Source: Aphrocallistes beatrix (taxonomy: Eukaryota; Porifera; Hexactinellida; Sceptrulophora; Aphrocallistidae). Taken from it: a stretch of 64,000 nt of DNA. The notes under the pieces are model-generated. The model saw only the letters and a list, made by a program, of their open reading frames with translations. It was not told where the DNA came from and made no database searches. Where the stretch lies: the NCBI GenBank assembly GCA_963281255.1, contig OY725489.1:1054001-1118000 (forward strand). The letters are read 5' to 3'. Both the position numbers and the translations under genes were made by a program. Shown here piece by piece: positions 32,195 through 42,590 of this stretch. Within the stretch, counting starts at the first letter, position 1. Every line of letters begins with the position of its first letter.

Positions 32195-32689
32195 TATAGA
32201 TATTTACTAAATGATATTTCCCCTTTATTAATATGTATATATATATATATACATATCCTGAGTTAACGACGAGGGGATGGGAATGTGGTTCAAATTCTTG
32301 AAAAGGTAATTTTTGTCTCTCACCATATAATGTTAATTTGGGTGGTTTCCTTTTATCTCAGTGCGTTTGGTTTGACATTGTATTCTAAAATAGGATATTC
32401 TGTGCGTAATATTAATTGAATCTTTCCTGATAGTGTTACAGTAATCAGTTCTCGGACTTTACCTAATACTATCTACTATGTTGGACTTTCCCTCAGCATG
32501 TACTTTACGATCGTGTAAAGAAATCTTAAAATAACTAAAATTTGTATAGTACAATTGTACATTAAACCCATAGAAAAATGAATATGCTAATGTGGGGAGA
32601 ACAAATTTTGATATGGAGTGACAAGATCAATTGTCCAAGGATTGACTCATTTTAGTGCATGGTGTTCTCTCTAATTATATACCCATGGA
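32195..32689. other. upstream region of 7TM gene 3
   Basis: A TA microsatellite at ~32230-32262, then unique AT-rich sequence. No TATAAATAC like those of copies 1 and 2 was found near the ATG. No gene seen. Confidence 0.4.
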
Positions 32690-33151
32690 CATAGGCGTCG
32701 GACCCACCCGGCCACCCGGCATGGGCCGGGCGGACCTAAGGGGCTGCCCGGCTCTACCCGGCCCGTGCCCGGCTCTGCCCGGACTATGACCGACTCTACC
32801 CGGCATCATCGGTTATGGGCCGGATAGGCCCAGAGGGACTACCTGGCTGGGTACAAGCTTTCTCGATACATTCCCAAAGTCCTAGAACCGTGTATCATGC
32901 AGTTTAACTGCGCAACAAGCGAGCAGGTAGCTCAGTAGGGAGTTTCCCGTCTTGGGAAACCACTATCGCAATACAGTAGAGTAGATTATGATAATAGTCG
33001 ATTTCTATAGAGTTTTAGTTATGTTAGTGAATTGTGAGTGTGATATTTATTTATGCCGTGAATGTAGCGGCCCCGGAATAGATTGGGCCGACCCCGGAGC
33101 CTTCGGGCCGGGCGGTCCGAAGGCCCGGCGGACCCATTTCCGACGCCTATG
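32690..33151. mobile_element. short TIR element with 8-bp target duplication, CCGG-rich interior
   Basis: Ends CATAGGCGTCGG and CCGACGCCTATG. CCCATGGA flanks both sides (32682-32689 and 33152-33159). The interior begins and ends with GGCCGGG/CCCGGCC-rich sequence. 8-bp duplication and size fit a hAT-type MITE. The similar terminus CATAGGCGCC at 21259 suggests a related family. Confidence 0.8.
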
Positions 33152-33159
33152 CCCATGGA

Positions 33160-34451
33160 CAAGTAGCTACCCCCAAGTGGATTTTAGAAAACAGTACGTA
33201 GACAATTAGATAGGTTAGTTAATAGTATTTTCTATCCAATTGTCCACGAGTTGAGGGATCGAAGTATTACAGAACATTGACAGTTAGAGAACTGATTATA
33301 CTGTTTGTGATGCAAAGTATCATGGTGTCAAATTAAGAGATTAGTCTACCTAGTAACGTAGGAACTGTGGATCCATGTCCGCAACACTTTCTATCGACAA
33401 TTGCTGGACATGGGTAATGGCAGTACCACTTTGTGACGACGTGCTAGGAACTGGTTCTATTGTTCATATGGCAATTACGTTCTGATGATTCTTTTGTCCG
33501 AGTACAATAGTTACTCGTGGCCTTTTTCCCGATACTACGCAAAAACTAGAGAAGGTACTTTACAACGCTTGTCACATGCATGAATGTGTAAAGTATTTTT
33601 CTGGATGTTTCAGCCTAAATATTCATTTCTGCTCTTGTCATATTTAATTTCACGTATCTGGTCTTCGATAATATGTAATCAGATCTAAGAGCTGTTAGAA
33701 CATGAGGTACATTTAGTGTGTGGTAGTGAAAGTAACTATGTCCATAATTAAAATCTATACCTCCTTCTCTGAGGTATGATGTAAGTGATATTAATATCAT
33801 CAAGAAATGTTAGAGCATTTTCTCTTATTAGGTTACTTGGTTCTTTTGTACAATTTATGATTGGAATCAGACCGGTAGTAGAGTCTATAAGAACAAGTCA
33901 AGCAAAAATTTATGGTTTGAAAAGTTTGAACAACAAATTTAATTTTCACCAAAAGAGCAATCTACTCTTGAATTACTATACAAATTGATTAGTTAACACA
34001 CATTTTTTGTTATTTCAAAGAGTAGAAATATGGGTGCAGACAACTGTGATGTCGATAAATTTTACATTCCAAAGGTTCAGTCTTAATCAGCGTTTCTATT
34101 CGTACTTTGCAGTCTGTGCTCGTTGTTTATTCCTAGATGATTCTCGATTTTTTGAAATATTCCTTTATGTCAGTTTGCTTAGAGCAAATCGTATCGGCTA
34201 ATTCATGATTCATGATTCATGGTTCAATACTGACTTCAGCATTGTTTGATTTGTTCACGCATTTCATATACAAAGAATTATACATTTGATTGTGTATCTT
34301 CATCAACTTTGTCCCTGATTTGCTCTCACAAATCTAATTTGATTACTTCATAACAGTATTAATAATAATAATAATGAAATTAACACACGATTGTGGATAT
34401 AAAATTTTATGAGAGACAAAGCCACAACACAACAGCGATTTATAAAAAAAT
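33160..34451. other. interval before 7TM gene 4
   Basis: No repeat shared with the rest of the window and no gene recognised. Frames of 62-67 codons are short and featureless. One of the few long unique non-coding stretches here. Confidence 0.4.
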
Positions 34452-34460
34452 CTATAAATA
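34452..34460 (+). promoter_or_regulatory. TATA-like box of 7TM gene 4
   Basis: CTATAAATA about 50 bp upstream of the ATG, resembling the boxes of copies 1 and 2. Confidence 0.45.
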
Positions 34461-34508
34461 ATCGAGCATTTAAAATCAAATTCACAATAAAATATCTTAA
34501 AATTAGAA

Positions 34509-35661
34509 ATGTTTCAGAGTAACAACTCTAATATATATCCTGTGGATTTAACCATTCAAACAATTACAAGCGGTTTATTTAATTCTGGGGTAATATTAAC
34601 TGATATTTTCGCCTTGATCTACACTGGCACATGCTTTTTCTGGTTCATTTATGTAATTCGTCAAATTTACTGGCAAAGAAAACAGAAATTATTATTGATG
34701 CTTAACAGGTATTATCAAGTGAATACACTCAGCTTGCAGCACCAGATTTTTATGCGTCACGAAGCAATTGTACGGAATTCAGTTTTTCTCACTTTTCTAC
34801 TATTTGAGTTTCTATTTAATTTTTCTTTTTTAACTGACGCGTCTCTTTTTTTAACGCAAACTTTTAAAAATACTCCACTCAGAAAACATGTGCCAACTAG
34901 TTATAGTGGAAACTGTACTCTAGAAGTAGACAACAGCTCATCTGAACTGTACCAAACAACAGCTAGTGACATATTATCAGATATAAATCGAATTTCAATC
35001 GGCTTTAGTTTTTCGATGATGATTTGGTTGTTTGGAGCCTCTCTTCTTCACTTGAGCCATGCAGCGAGGAATACAGTTAGAGTGAAGACAGTCTACCTCT
35101 TTATCTTCACTGGAGTAGTGATCAATTTCTTTACAACACTGCCTATTGGTATTCCTTACGTCAGTGTGTTTGGGTTATCTGTCCACTCTTTGATAGATCA
35201 AATCAATTTCTTCATCGTACTCTATATAGCAAATTGGAAATTCTTTCCTCAGTTGAAAAGTCGCGGTATTGAAGCGTACCATATTGCTGGTGTCGATGAG
35301 TTGAAGAAGCAACAGTTGCTGTTGAAACGTTATCGAATTCTTTTTTCTAGTGGTGACATTCGAAATTTATATAATAAAAAATCTCATTTTCCAAAATGGA
35401 TTCATAATATTGAGAATGATTGACCTAACTCCGTGTTGGTTCCATGTTACATACAAATCCACAATAGTCCCTCTCTCACCTTCAATCAGAGGAAAATTAT
35501 TATTTGTCTCTGATTTCACTGACTTAACTATTCGGTTCCTTGATGTTGTAGTCTTTTTAAACTTCATTGTTGTTAATTTTGTTTGTATCTACAATGCCAT
35601 CCGCCAATATCTCAGACAAACCATCCGTAACCGTCAAGGCTATCGCTATCGTCAGCTGTAA
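34509..35661 (+). pseudogene. orphan seven-transmembrane protein 4, one frameshift
   Basis: N-terminal part 34509-35343 is collinear with the family: sequon NNS, GNCTL at 134-138, FSFSMMIWLFGASLLHLSHA in helix 3, IPYVSVFG, FFIVLYIANWKFFPQLKSR, LLKRYRILF. The frame then breaks; in the +2 frame from ~35344 it continues FLVVTFEIYIIKN, TPCWFHVTYKS, helix 7 and YRYRQL, ending at 35661. Compared with the spacing in the paralogues about 5 nt are missing. The break falls in a C-T6-CTAG run, so a sequencing error is possible, but a real lesion is equally likely. All other hallmarks, including the TATA-like box, are preserved, suggesting recent loss or an assembly error. Confidence 0.75.
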
Positions 35662-36094
35662 TTGGCCACCGCCAATAATACTATACACTTCATTTCATGT
35701 GTATTATTACATGTATAGTATTCTGTGATTATTTAAATATTCTTTTTCCCTCTTATTTTGCTGAAAATATGATAGGACAAATGTATTTATTAATGGTATT
35801 ATGTAATATAAAAGTAAGAAATATTAAATCCCTGTTGACATCCGTTTCGTAAATTGATTTGACCTTCAATCTGCTGATATATCCTTGAGGATAACTTAAA
35901 ATATACAAGTAATCTTAGAAACTTATGATATAAGATGTATGAAACAACGATAATAAAATAATAATGATGATGTGTTTCTATATATTATTATTAATAAAGC
36001 AATCACTCGTCTTTGTAGAGGGAATTATCATGTTAGTAAAGCTAATATATATAATGGATGTACTTGCTGAATTTATAACAGAACAATTTGAGAT
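35662..36094. other. spacer between 7TM genes 4 and 5
   Basis: 3' flank of copy 4. Its first ~245 bp (to ~35903) are duplicated, inverted, at 45080-45307, and further bases to ~35935 continue beyond an A-family insertion at 44490-44520. No gene. Confidence 0.6.
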
Positions 36095-37219
36095 ATGGTC
36101 AGTAACTCTACATCCCTTACTTTTCTAATAAATTGTTTGAATTATCTGGCAGATGCTATTCAGATTATAGCATTTACTCAAAACATTATTCTAGTCTTCT
36201 GGTTGTCTCACGTTATTTATTCCCTCTATGTGTATGTTAAAAGATGGCTGCAATTGAAGAGAAGCAGAGAAGGGGAATTACAGTATTGTGATGCTACAAA
36301 CAACAGAATTTATTTTTACAAGGAATCAATTATTCGTTATATCATTTTCTTTTTCTTTCTGCTTTTTGAGCTTGGATACTTTTTAGAATATAGTCTGGAT
36401 GAGCTTATCCAAGATATATTCCAAACACCATCTATTGACATTATCCTTAGCGATAATTGCACCCTTCTTGCAGGTACAATAGCGAATTCTTTCTTTGATA
36501 TGCGTCCAATAAATTTTTTTGAAAATTTCCTTGCCTCCCATGGGAGATCGCTAATATTTTCCATAACATGGATGTATGCCGTACTGATGTTACACTTAGC
36601 TCATGCAGCAAAGAATGAATTGCTTCAACCAAAGCAATTGACTAAATGGATACTGTTCGGAGTATCACAACAATTTACCTTTTTCTTCCTCTGCTGGATC
36701 CCATGGACTACTATTTTTGCGTTAATATTAGAACCTTTAATTTCTCAGTTCAACTTCATCGTTGCTGTCGTTCTAGCTAGAAGATTTCTAAGGGCAATGA
36801 AGAGCAGAGTTAACTCGGCATACCATACATGGAATATTTCTTCTAGGAAGCAACAAACAGCTTTGCTGAGGCAATATAAGCGTATCATTCCTATTTCGCT
36901 GGGAATTATGGAGATTTTCTATCTGAAGGACATCATTCTTTTCATGCCATACAGTGTAGTGGAGACAGTGCTCCTTAATCCATGTTTGTACCACATCCCC
37001 AAGATCAGTTTCAATGAGAATGAGGTACAGCACATACTGCTCGAGTACCAGCTGATTTCATTCATCCTCATTCATTTAATAAATGCGCTCTGCTTTTTGG
37101 GACTGACTGGTCTGAATATGGCAATGATTTGCAAATACTTCATTTCCAAATGCAAACGGGTTCGTTATAGATACCATGTCGCTGATGCAATAACTTCTCC
37201 ATTATTGGAAAATCATTGA
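36095..37219 (+). CDS. orphan seven-transmembrane protein 5 (divergent member)
   Basis: Intact 374-residue intronless frame, the most divergent of the five. N-terminal sequon NST at residue 4. SDNCTL at 119-124. Helix 3 reads SITWMYAVLMLHLAHAAKNE in place of MMVWMFGASLLHLSYAARNE. The inner loop AVVLARRFLRAMKSRVNSAY matches AKRKFFPAMHSR. The outside-loop Cys motif is NPCLYHIP rather than CWFHATY. The C-terminus ends VRYRYH. Seven hydrophobic segments and positive-inside loops as in the others. Convergent with transporter 1 (263 bp between stops). This arrangement is copied, inverted and damaged, at 57258-59640. Confidence 0.83.
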   Translation: MVSNSTSLTFLINCLNYLADAIQIIAFTQNIILVFWLSHVIYSLYVYVKRWLQLKRSREGELQYCDATNNRIYFYKESIIRYIIFFFFLLFELGYFLEYSLDELIQDIFQTPSIDIILSDNCTLLAGTIANSFFDMRPINFFENFLASHGRSLIFSITWMYAVLMLHLAHAAKNELLQPKQLTKWILFGVSQQFTFFFLCWIPWTTIFALILEPLISQFNFIVAVVLARRFLRAMKSRVNSAYHTWNISSRKQQTALLRQYKRIIPISLGIMEIFYLKDIILFMPYSVVETVLLNPCLYHIPKISFNENEVQHILLEYQLISFILIHLINALCFLGLTGLNMAMICKYFISKCKRVRYRYHVADAITSPLLENH

Positions 37220-37482
37220 TAACTTCTGTGGTAATTAATACTTTCAGTGCTTGTATGTACTTATGCTATATGTGTATGCCAACCATTTTGTGAACTTTTA
37301 GATCATTCTTATCCCAGCTCATGATATTTTAACATTATTTTACCCTATTAATTTATAATATTTAAGGACTAATATGCTATTTATATAATCAGTACAATGC
37401 TAATAAGTGCCTTCCCTATTGGGGCAGCACTAAAGATGTCGCAAAATAATCTACAGAAAACACAAAATAAACATCTTACTTT

Positions 37483-39141
37483 CTACATATAGGAAAAAAT
37501 AACGCTTATGATTGCAAGACCGATGCAAATCAATGCTACAAAACTAACAATGATAAGAACTAGATTACTCGAGTACCAACCGGAATAAGGAGTTCTGGCT
37601 TCTACGTAGAATAGGAATTGGAGGAATTGGTTCCTAAAAGCTGTCCTTCGATGTAGAGGCGATTCGTAGTGTCGAGGAGACACTGGTTGATCTGAAATTT
37701 GGCTCTCTGTTCCGATACTCACATTATGAGGTGTGAAGTGTTCAAATATTGTTGATACATCCCCGCTATTTTCTAGTTTCTGAACACAGAGGCGTTTCGA
37801 TTGGAACTGAAACAAAATGGGGAATAAGAACAGTGTGATAAATGCAAATAGTCCTGCGAAATTAAGTATTGTCAGCAAGTTTGATATGAAAATAGCACCA
37901 ATTAAGGGAGCAGCTGCGAGAACGAATCGAAACAATATTTTTCCAAAGCGATCCTTCCACGTTTTCATAGCTTCAGACGTGTCACGACACATCAGCACTG
38001 AATATACATTATTAGCCGTGGAGATTACTCCTATCGGATAAGAAGAAATCGTGTCTAGTGAGGGAAAAATGATTATGAAGTAGGAGATGATTCTCACTGC
38101 AATATTGCTGTTCGTTCCTGTGAAGTAATTCCAATCTAGAACAGCGTTCTCATTGGTGAGACTGAGAAATGCGAATGACACTAGAATACCTATAAGTGTG
38201 TAGAAGCTCCACGTAGTGACAAAAGTCGCGATTAGCATAGCTTTCAAATGTTTCTTTGGCATTACAGGGTGCGTAAATGAGGGGATGCCTTGGTGTAGAG
38301 CTTGTGCATAGACTAGAACAGGGATGGTCACCAACCACCACTTTACATTAAACCTTGACAACAGTTGTGTACTTGTGGCATTTGTGTATTTGAGTTCAAG
38401 GGGGAGAGTAGTGTTCGTATTCAGACCATTATGGATAACGATGTAAGTTGAAAATAAAATGATTGAAAAGGCTGCAATGAATCTTAAAATGGAAAACATT
38501 GCTTGAATGTATTTCTGCTCGTTCAATTCCAACAGAGAAAGGGATACGACTATAACTCCGAACACAGAGACACAAACCTGATACCAGTGATAGCAACGCA
38601 TGTCCGCAGGGAAGTACTGCATGGTGAAGTCTCTCTCATGACACTGTGCAATCCCTGATGTATTCACTGGTATGTTGGTGGACCATGTGGTCCCCACCAC
38701 TGCTACTGAACCCCATAGGCACGCATATATTACCAAATATATACCGAAGATAATTTTAGCAGCCTTACCGAACATAATCTCACATAGTTCTGTCATTTCG
38801 AACTTTCGCTTTGTTGAGATGAAATAGATCTTTTCTTGAATGGCAGTGTTATTCCCTGAATCGTCATTCAATAAGTCTTCTTCTTCATTCCCTGATCGTA
38901 GCTTGTGCAGAACTTGAGCTCTTGCTAGAATCTCCAACATCCACAAAGCAGTGATGCACCCGCACACGGATAGTATTGTCAGTGAAGCAATGCTAGGAAG
39001 TATCCCAGCATGATAAAATGTGAATGGTATCCCAAGAAATCCTGTCCCCATGATGTAGTTCAAGTTGTAGAAGTAGCCAATGACGGCATTGAATTGATGA
39101 GGTGCTAATGCTCTGTCACGTAGAGTGTTAGAAACAGCCAT
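37483..39141 (-). CDS. TMEM104-like amino-acid transporter 1
   Basis: Intact 552-residue intronless multi-pass protein. Residues ~17-50 (FNAVIGYFYNLNYIMGTGFL, IPFTFYHAGIL) carry the first-helix signature of the AAAP/SLC32-36-38 superfamily: an 'N..xGTGxLxxP' break followed by a helix. KFEMTELCEIMFG (113-125), NEQKYIQAMFSILRF (207-221), LVYAQALHQGIPSFTHPV (276-293) with PKKHLKAM, and AVRIISYFIIIFP (348-360) align by eye with human TMEM104 blocks, so I place it nearest that protein. About eleven helices. A large loop at 150-190 contains NTS and Cys residues, and a second at 240-262 contains NTT and NAT sequons, probably lumenal or extracellular. Substrate not readable; TMEM104 itself is poorly characterised. 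Copy 1 of four. Confidence 0.87.
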   Translation of the reverse strand: MAVSNTLRDRALAPHQFNAVIGYFYNLNYIMGTGFLGIPFTFYHAGILPSIASLTILSVCGCITALWMLEILARAQVLHKLRSGNEEEDLLNDDSGNNTAIQEKIYFISTKRKFEMTELCEIMFGKAAKIIFGIYLVIYACLWGSVAVVGTTWSTNIPVNTSGIAQCHERDFTMQYFPADMRCYHWYQVCVSVFGVIVVSLSLLELNEQKYIQAMFSILRFIAAFSIILFSTYIVIHNGLNTNTTLPLELKYTNATSTQLLSRFNVKWWLVTIPVLVYAQALHQGIPSFTHPVMPKKHLKAMLIATFVTTWSFYTLIGILVSFAFLSLTNENAVLDWNYFTGTNSNIAVRIISYFIIIFPSLDTISSYPIGVISTANNVYSVLMCRDTSEAMKTWKDRFGKILFRFVLAAAPLIGAIFISNLLTILNFAGLFAFITLFLFPILFQFQSKRLCVQKLENSGDVSTIFEHFTPHNVSIGTESQISDQPVSPRHYESPLHRRTAFRNQFLQFLFYVEARTPYSGWYSSNLVLIIVSFVALICIGLAIISVIFSYM

Positions 39142-39315
39142 TCCACTCTATTTTCTATTTTTTCGTAAAGCACTTAATCAAATAATTACTCTTGAGAATT
39201 CTTTGTGCTTATAGATCTTTTCATTTTTGTTTGTAAATGGGCTGTGAGACTATAGAGTTATCAAGCTATTGTGACGACGATACTTCAAGAAATTAGCAAC
39301 TTGATATGGTATATC
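39142..39315 (-). promoter_or_regulatory. conserved upstream block of transporter 1
   Basis: About 170 bp directly upstream of the ATG matches, in gene orientation, the blocks before transporters 2 (40762-40931) and 4 (57090-57257). Shared words include 'cacaatagctt', CTCACAGCCCATTT, AAAATGAAAA and TCTATAGGCACAAA. The broken third copy has a different upstream. Promoter role inferred from co-duplication. Confidence 0.5.
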
Positions 39316-39418
39316 TTTTAATTTTGAGAATCGAGAGTAAGATTAATACTCGATTAATGTGTATGTAGCAGTGTAAATGTTGCAGTGTATTAGAGAATTT
39401 GGTGTGTTCGCGAATACA

Positions 39419-39987
39419 TCCTTGCTATTAAAACTCGATTAATGTATATTTATTTATTTATTTATTTATATACTACGTATATATATATATCTCTGTAACG
39501 AATTGATTGAAGAAACTGCCGGGCGTAGAAAGCTGATTTTTGGCATGTGGGAGTATTTTGGCTATGGCTCCAGTAAGTTCTGAGCTCAGAGCAAAATGTC
39601 AACTCATCATGGAATTATGACGTCATTGTCACATTTTTAAAAGTTAAGCAACGCAGTTATTCGAGCATAACTCAGCCATTATAGGAGATAGATGGTTGAA
39701 ATTTTAATAGAATATGTATACTAACATGCGTCACATATGATACAACTATCGTCAAAAAATGATGAGTCATCACTTTGTTATGACGTCATCATTACTCATC
39801 AAAATTTTAAAAATTGACAAATTTGGTGATTTTTCGAGTGATATCGATTTAAAAACTAAGATGGACATATTTAGAGATGATATCTCCCTTATAATTAACC
39901 AATTTCACCCCCAGGCGACCGAAGGGAGCCTCCGGCGGACACGAAGTGTCCGCCAGCCGCGCAGCGCAAGCAAGCGAAGCGCGCTTG
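39419..39987 (+). mobile_element. A-family Helitron-like element, full-length copy A10
   Basis: A|TCCTTGCTATTAAAACTCG ... GAAGCGCGCTTG|T with a TTTA/TA run near the 5' end and both 3' hairpins. Located in the loop of the transporter 1/2 palindrome. Confidence 0.85.
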
Positions 39988-40761
39988 TCACTATTATTTG
40001 GTGTGTTTGCGTACACTCTAAATTATTTGGTGTGTTCGCGAACACATCAAATACAAACAATGTATTAGAGTGCCAAATATACTATGGGTCAATTTAAATA
40101 GTTTGTCAACACCAGTATAGTAATAATAAACGTTATTTGAAATGAAAAATAACCACAGAGAAAATTTTCGCGGACCAATTTTCCAGTGACAGATACCCTC
40201 AGGCTTTCCGAAGAGCGAGACTGCGGGGCCAGTGCGGGAACGAAATGTTGTTAATCCTGCTACCATGGCCTACTTAATACACGGCCGTTTATGTCACCAA
40301 GAATGGCTGAAAAATAGAAGGTCAGTTTTAACACAGCCAAAATTAATTAGTCCGATAAATCAAAAACCGTATACGATATGCCTTTGAAATGTATTATTGC
40401 CATATACAAACATTTTATCAGAGTATCCAATTCAGCTGTCAAAAATTTGATATGTCATCATGCGATTGCGCAATAGGCTCTTTTTAGCTAAAAAATGCTG
40501 CTCTTCTATCTCATTTAAAACATCGTTATCTGCATTTCATGGATCCCCATAGGATTCCTATGGGGATTCCCTCAGGGAAAAAATTCTAAAAAAAATTATC
40601 CTATTCCCATTCCCATCCCATGGGAATGGGAATCCCCATGGATATTTCCATACCCATGGCAACTCTGGAAATTAGGCATACGCATTATATACAAATGAGT
40701 ACATATCAACTCTCTGTCATATCAAACATGATTTATTGTATCTTATTCTAGGTTCTCAGAA
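39988..40761. repeat. mixed composite repeats between transporters 1 and 2
   Basis: In order: a short GTGTGTTCGCGAACACA-type palindrome; a GGACCAATTTTCC scrap (~40173); a 'CTGCGGGGCCAGTGCGGGAACG' module; a C7-type end beginning CATGGCCTACTTAATACACG after CTGCTAC (~40260-40500); GGGAATCCCCATGG repeats (40545-40660); and a CCGGAAATTAGGCAT end. The same modules recur in the same order at 46436-47960 and 61105-62350. Confidence 0.65.
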
Positions 40762-40931
40762 TTGAAAGAGCTACCATATCAGGTTGATAATTTCTTGAAG
40801 TATCTGTCGTCACAATAGCTTGTTGAACTCGATAGTCTCACAGCCCATTTACTTGTATAAACAAAAATGAAAAGATCTATAGGCACAAATAGTTCTAAAG
40901 AGTAATTATTGGTTAGGTGCGTTACGAAAAA
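40762..40931 (+). promoter_or_regulatory. conserved upstream block of transporter 2
   Basis: Inverted counterpart of the block before transporter 1, from CATATCAGGTTGATAATTTC to the ATG. It is the inner end of the 1.9 kb palindrome arm. Confidence 0.5.
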
Positions 40932-42590
40932 ATGGCTGCTTCTAACACTCTACGTGACAGAACATTAGCACCGAATCAGTTCAATGCCGTCATTGGCTAC
41001 TTCTACAACTTGAACTACATCATGGCGACAGGATTTCTTGGGATACCATTCACATTTTATCATGCTGGGATACTTCCTAGCATTGCTTCACTGACAATAC
41101 TATCCGTGTGTGGATGCATCACTGCTTTGTGGATGTTGGAGATTCTAGCAAGAGCTCAAGTTCTGCACAAGCTACGATCAGGGAGTGAAGGAGAAGACTT
41201 ATTGAATGACGATTCAGGGAATAACACTGTCATCCAAGGAAAGATCTATTTTATCTCAACAAAGCGAAAGTTCGAAATGACAGAACTATGTGAGATTATG
41301 TTCGGTAAGGCTGCTAAAATTATTTTCGGTATCTATTTGATAATTTCTTCATGCCTATGGGGTTCAGTAGCAGTGGTGGGGACCACATGGTCCACCAACA
41401 TACCAGTGAATACATCAGGGATTGCACAGTGTCATGAGAGAGACTTCACCATGCAGTACTTCCCTGCGGACATGCGTTGCTATCACTGGTATCAAGTTTG
41501 TGTCTCTGTGTTCGGAGTTATAGTCGTATCCCTTTCTCTGTTGGAATTGAACGAGCAGAAATACATTCAAGCAATGTTTTCCATTTTAAGATTCATTGCA
41601 GTCTTTTCAATCATTTTGTTTTCAACTTATATAGTTATCCATAATGGTCTGAATTCGAACACTACTCTCCCCCTTGAACTCAAATACACAAATGCCACAA
41701 GCACACAACTGTTGTCAAGGTTTAATGTAAAGTGGTGGTTGGTGACCACCCCTGTTCTAGTCTATACACAAGATCTACACCAAGGAATCCCCTCATTTAC
41801 GCACCCTGTAATGCCCAAGAAACATTTGAAAGCTATGCTAATCGCGACTTTTGTCACTACGTGGAGCTTCTACACACTTATAGGTATTCTAGTGTCATTC
41901 GCATTTCTCAGTCTCACCAATGAGAACGCTGTTCTAGATTGGAATTACTTCACAGGAACGAACAGCAATATTGCAGTGAGAATCATCTCCTACTTCATAA
42001 TCATTTTTCCCTCACTAGACACGATTTCTTCTTATCCGATAGGAGTAATCTCCACAGCTAATAATGTATATTCAGTGCTGATGTGCCGTGACACGTCTGA
42101 AGCTATGAAAACGTGGAAGGGTCGCTTCGAAAAAATATTGATTCGATTCCTTATCGCAGTTGCTCCCTTGATTGGTGCTATTTTCATATCAAATTTGCTG
42201 ACAATACTTAATTTCGCAGGACTATTTGCATTTATCACAATGTTCTTATTCCCCATTTTGTTTCAGTTCCAATCGAAACGCCTCTGTGTTCAGAAACTAG
42301 AAAATAGCGGAGACATATCAACAATATTTGAACACTTCACACCTCATGATGTGAGTATCGGAACAGAGAGTCAAATTTCAGATCAACCAGTGTCTCCTCG
42401 ACACTACGAATCGCCTCTGCATCGAAGGACAGCTTTTAAGAACCAATTCCTCCAATTCCTATTCTACGTAGAAGCCAGAACTCCTTATTCCGGTTGGTAC
42501 TCGAGTAATCTAGTTCTTATCATTGTTAGTTTTGTGGCATTGATTTGTTTCAGTCTTGCAATCATAAGCGTTATTTTTTCTTATATGTAG
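40932..42590 (+). CDS. TMEM104-like amino-acid transporter 2
   Basis: Intact 552-residue frame. The start is the ATG giving MAASNTLRDRTLAP, aligned with copies 1 and 4; a longer frame using a GTG at 40917 is not credible. Differs from copy 1 by scattered substitutions only: GFLGIPFTFYHAG, FEMTELCEIMFG and PKKHLKAML blocks are unchanged, while VTTPVLVYTQDLHQGIPS replaces VTIPVLVYAQALHQGIPS. The C-terminal tail is identical in design, with a final helix ending FSYM. It is head-to-head with copy 1 (1.8 kb between ATGs), and both arms including 3' flanks are mirror copies. Its 3' flank matches that of copy 4 best. No disabling changes seen. Confidence 0.87.
   Translation: MAASNTLRDRTLAPNQFNAVIGYFYNLNYIMATGFLGIPFTFYHAGILPSIASLTILSVCGCITALWMLEILARAQVLHKLRSGSEGEDLLNDDSGNNTVIQGKIYFISTKRKFEMTELCEIMFGKAAKIIFGIYLIISSCLWGSVAVVGTTWSTNIPVNTSGIAQCHERDFTMQYFPADMRCYHWYQVCVSVFGVIVVSLSLLELNEQKYIQAMFSILRFIAVFSIILFSTYIVIHNGLNSNTTLPLELKYTNATSTQLLSRFNVKWWLVTTPVLVYTQDLHQGIPSFTHPVMPKKHLKAMLIATFVTTWSFYTLIGILVSFAFLSLTNENAVLDWNYFTGTNSNIAVRIISYFIIIFPSLDTISSYPIGVISTANNVYSVLMCRDTSEAMKTWKGRFEKILIRFLIAVAPLIGAIFISNLLTILNFAGLFAFITMFLFPILFQFQSKRLCVQKLENSGDISTIFEHFTPHDVSIGTESQISDQPVSPRHYESPLHRRTAFKNQFLQFLFYVEARTPYSGWYSSNLVLIIVSFVALICFSLAIISVIFSYM

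Noticed and set aside
32905-32980. GAGCAGGTAGCTCAGTAGGG resembles a tRNA D-arm / A box
   Set aside because: No B box (GGTTCGANTCC) or cloverleaf follows, and it lies inside a MITE with its own target duplication.
35338-35352. Possible intron in 7TM gene 4 (TTCTTTTTTCTAG resembles a splice acceptor)
   Set aside because: Coding similarity to the paralogues is continuous up to the site, leaving no room for an intron, and no family member has one.
31046-37219. Assignment of the 7TM family to class A GPCRs or to otopetrins
   Set aside because: DRY/NPxxY are missing, and no otopetrin block could be aligned convincingly by eye; left as an unnamed family.
40917-40931. Five-codon extension of transporter 2
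   Set aside because: It would start at GTG; the ATG at 40932 aligns with copies 1, 3 and 4.
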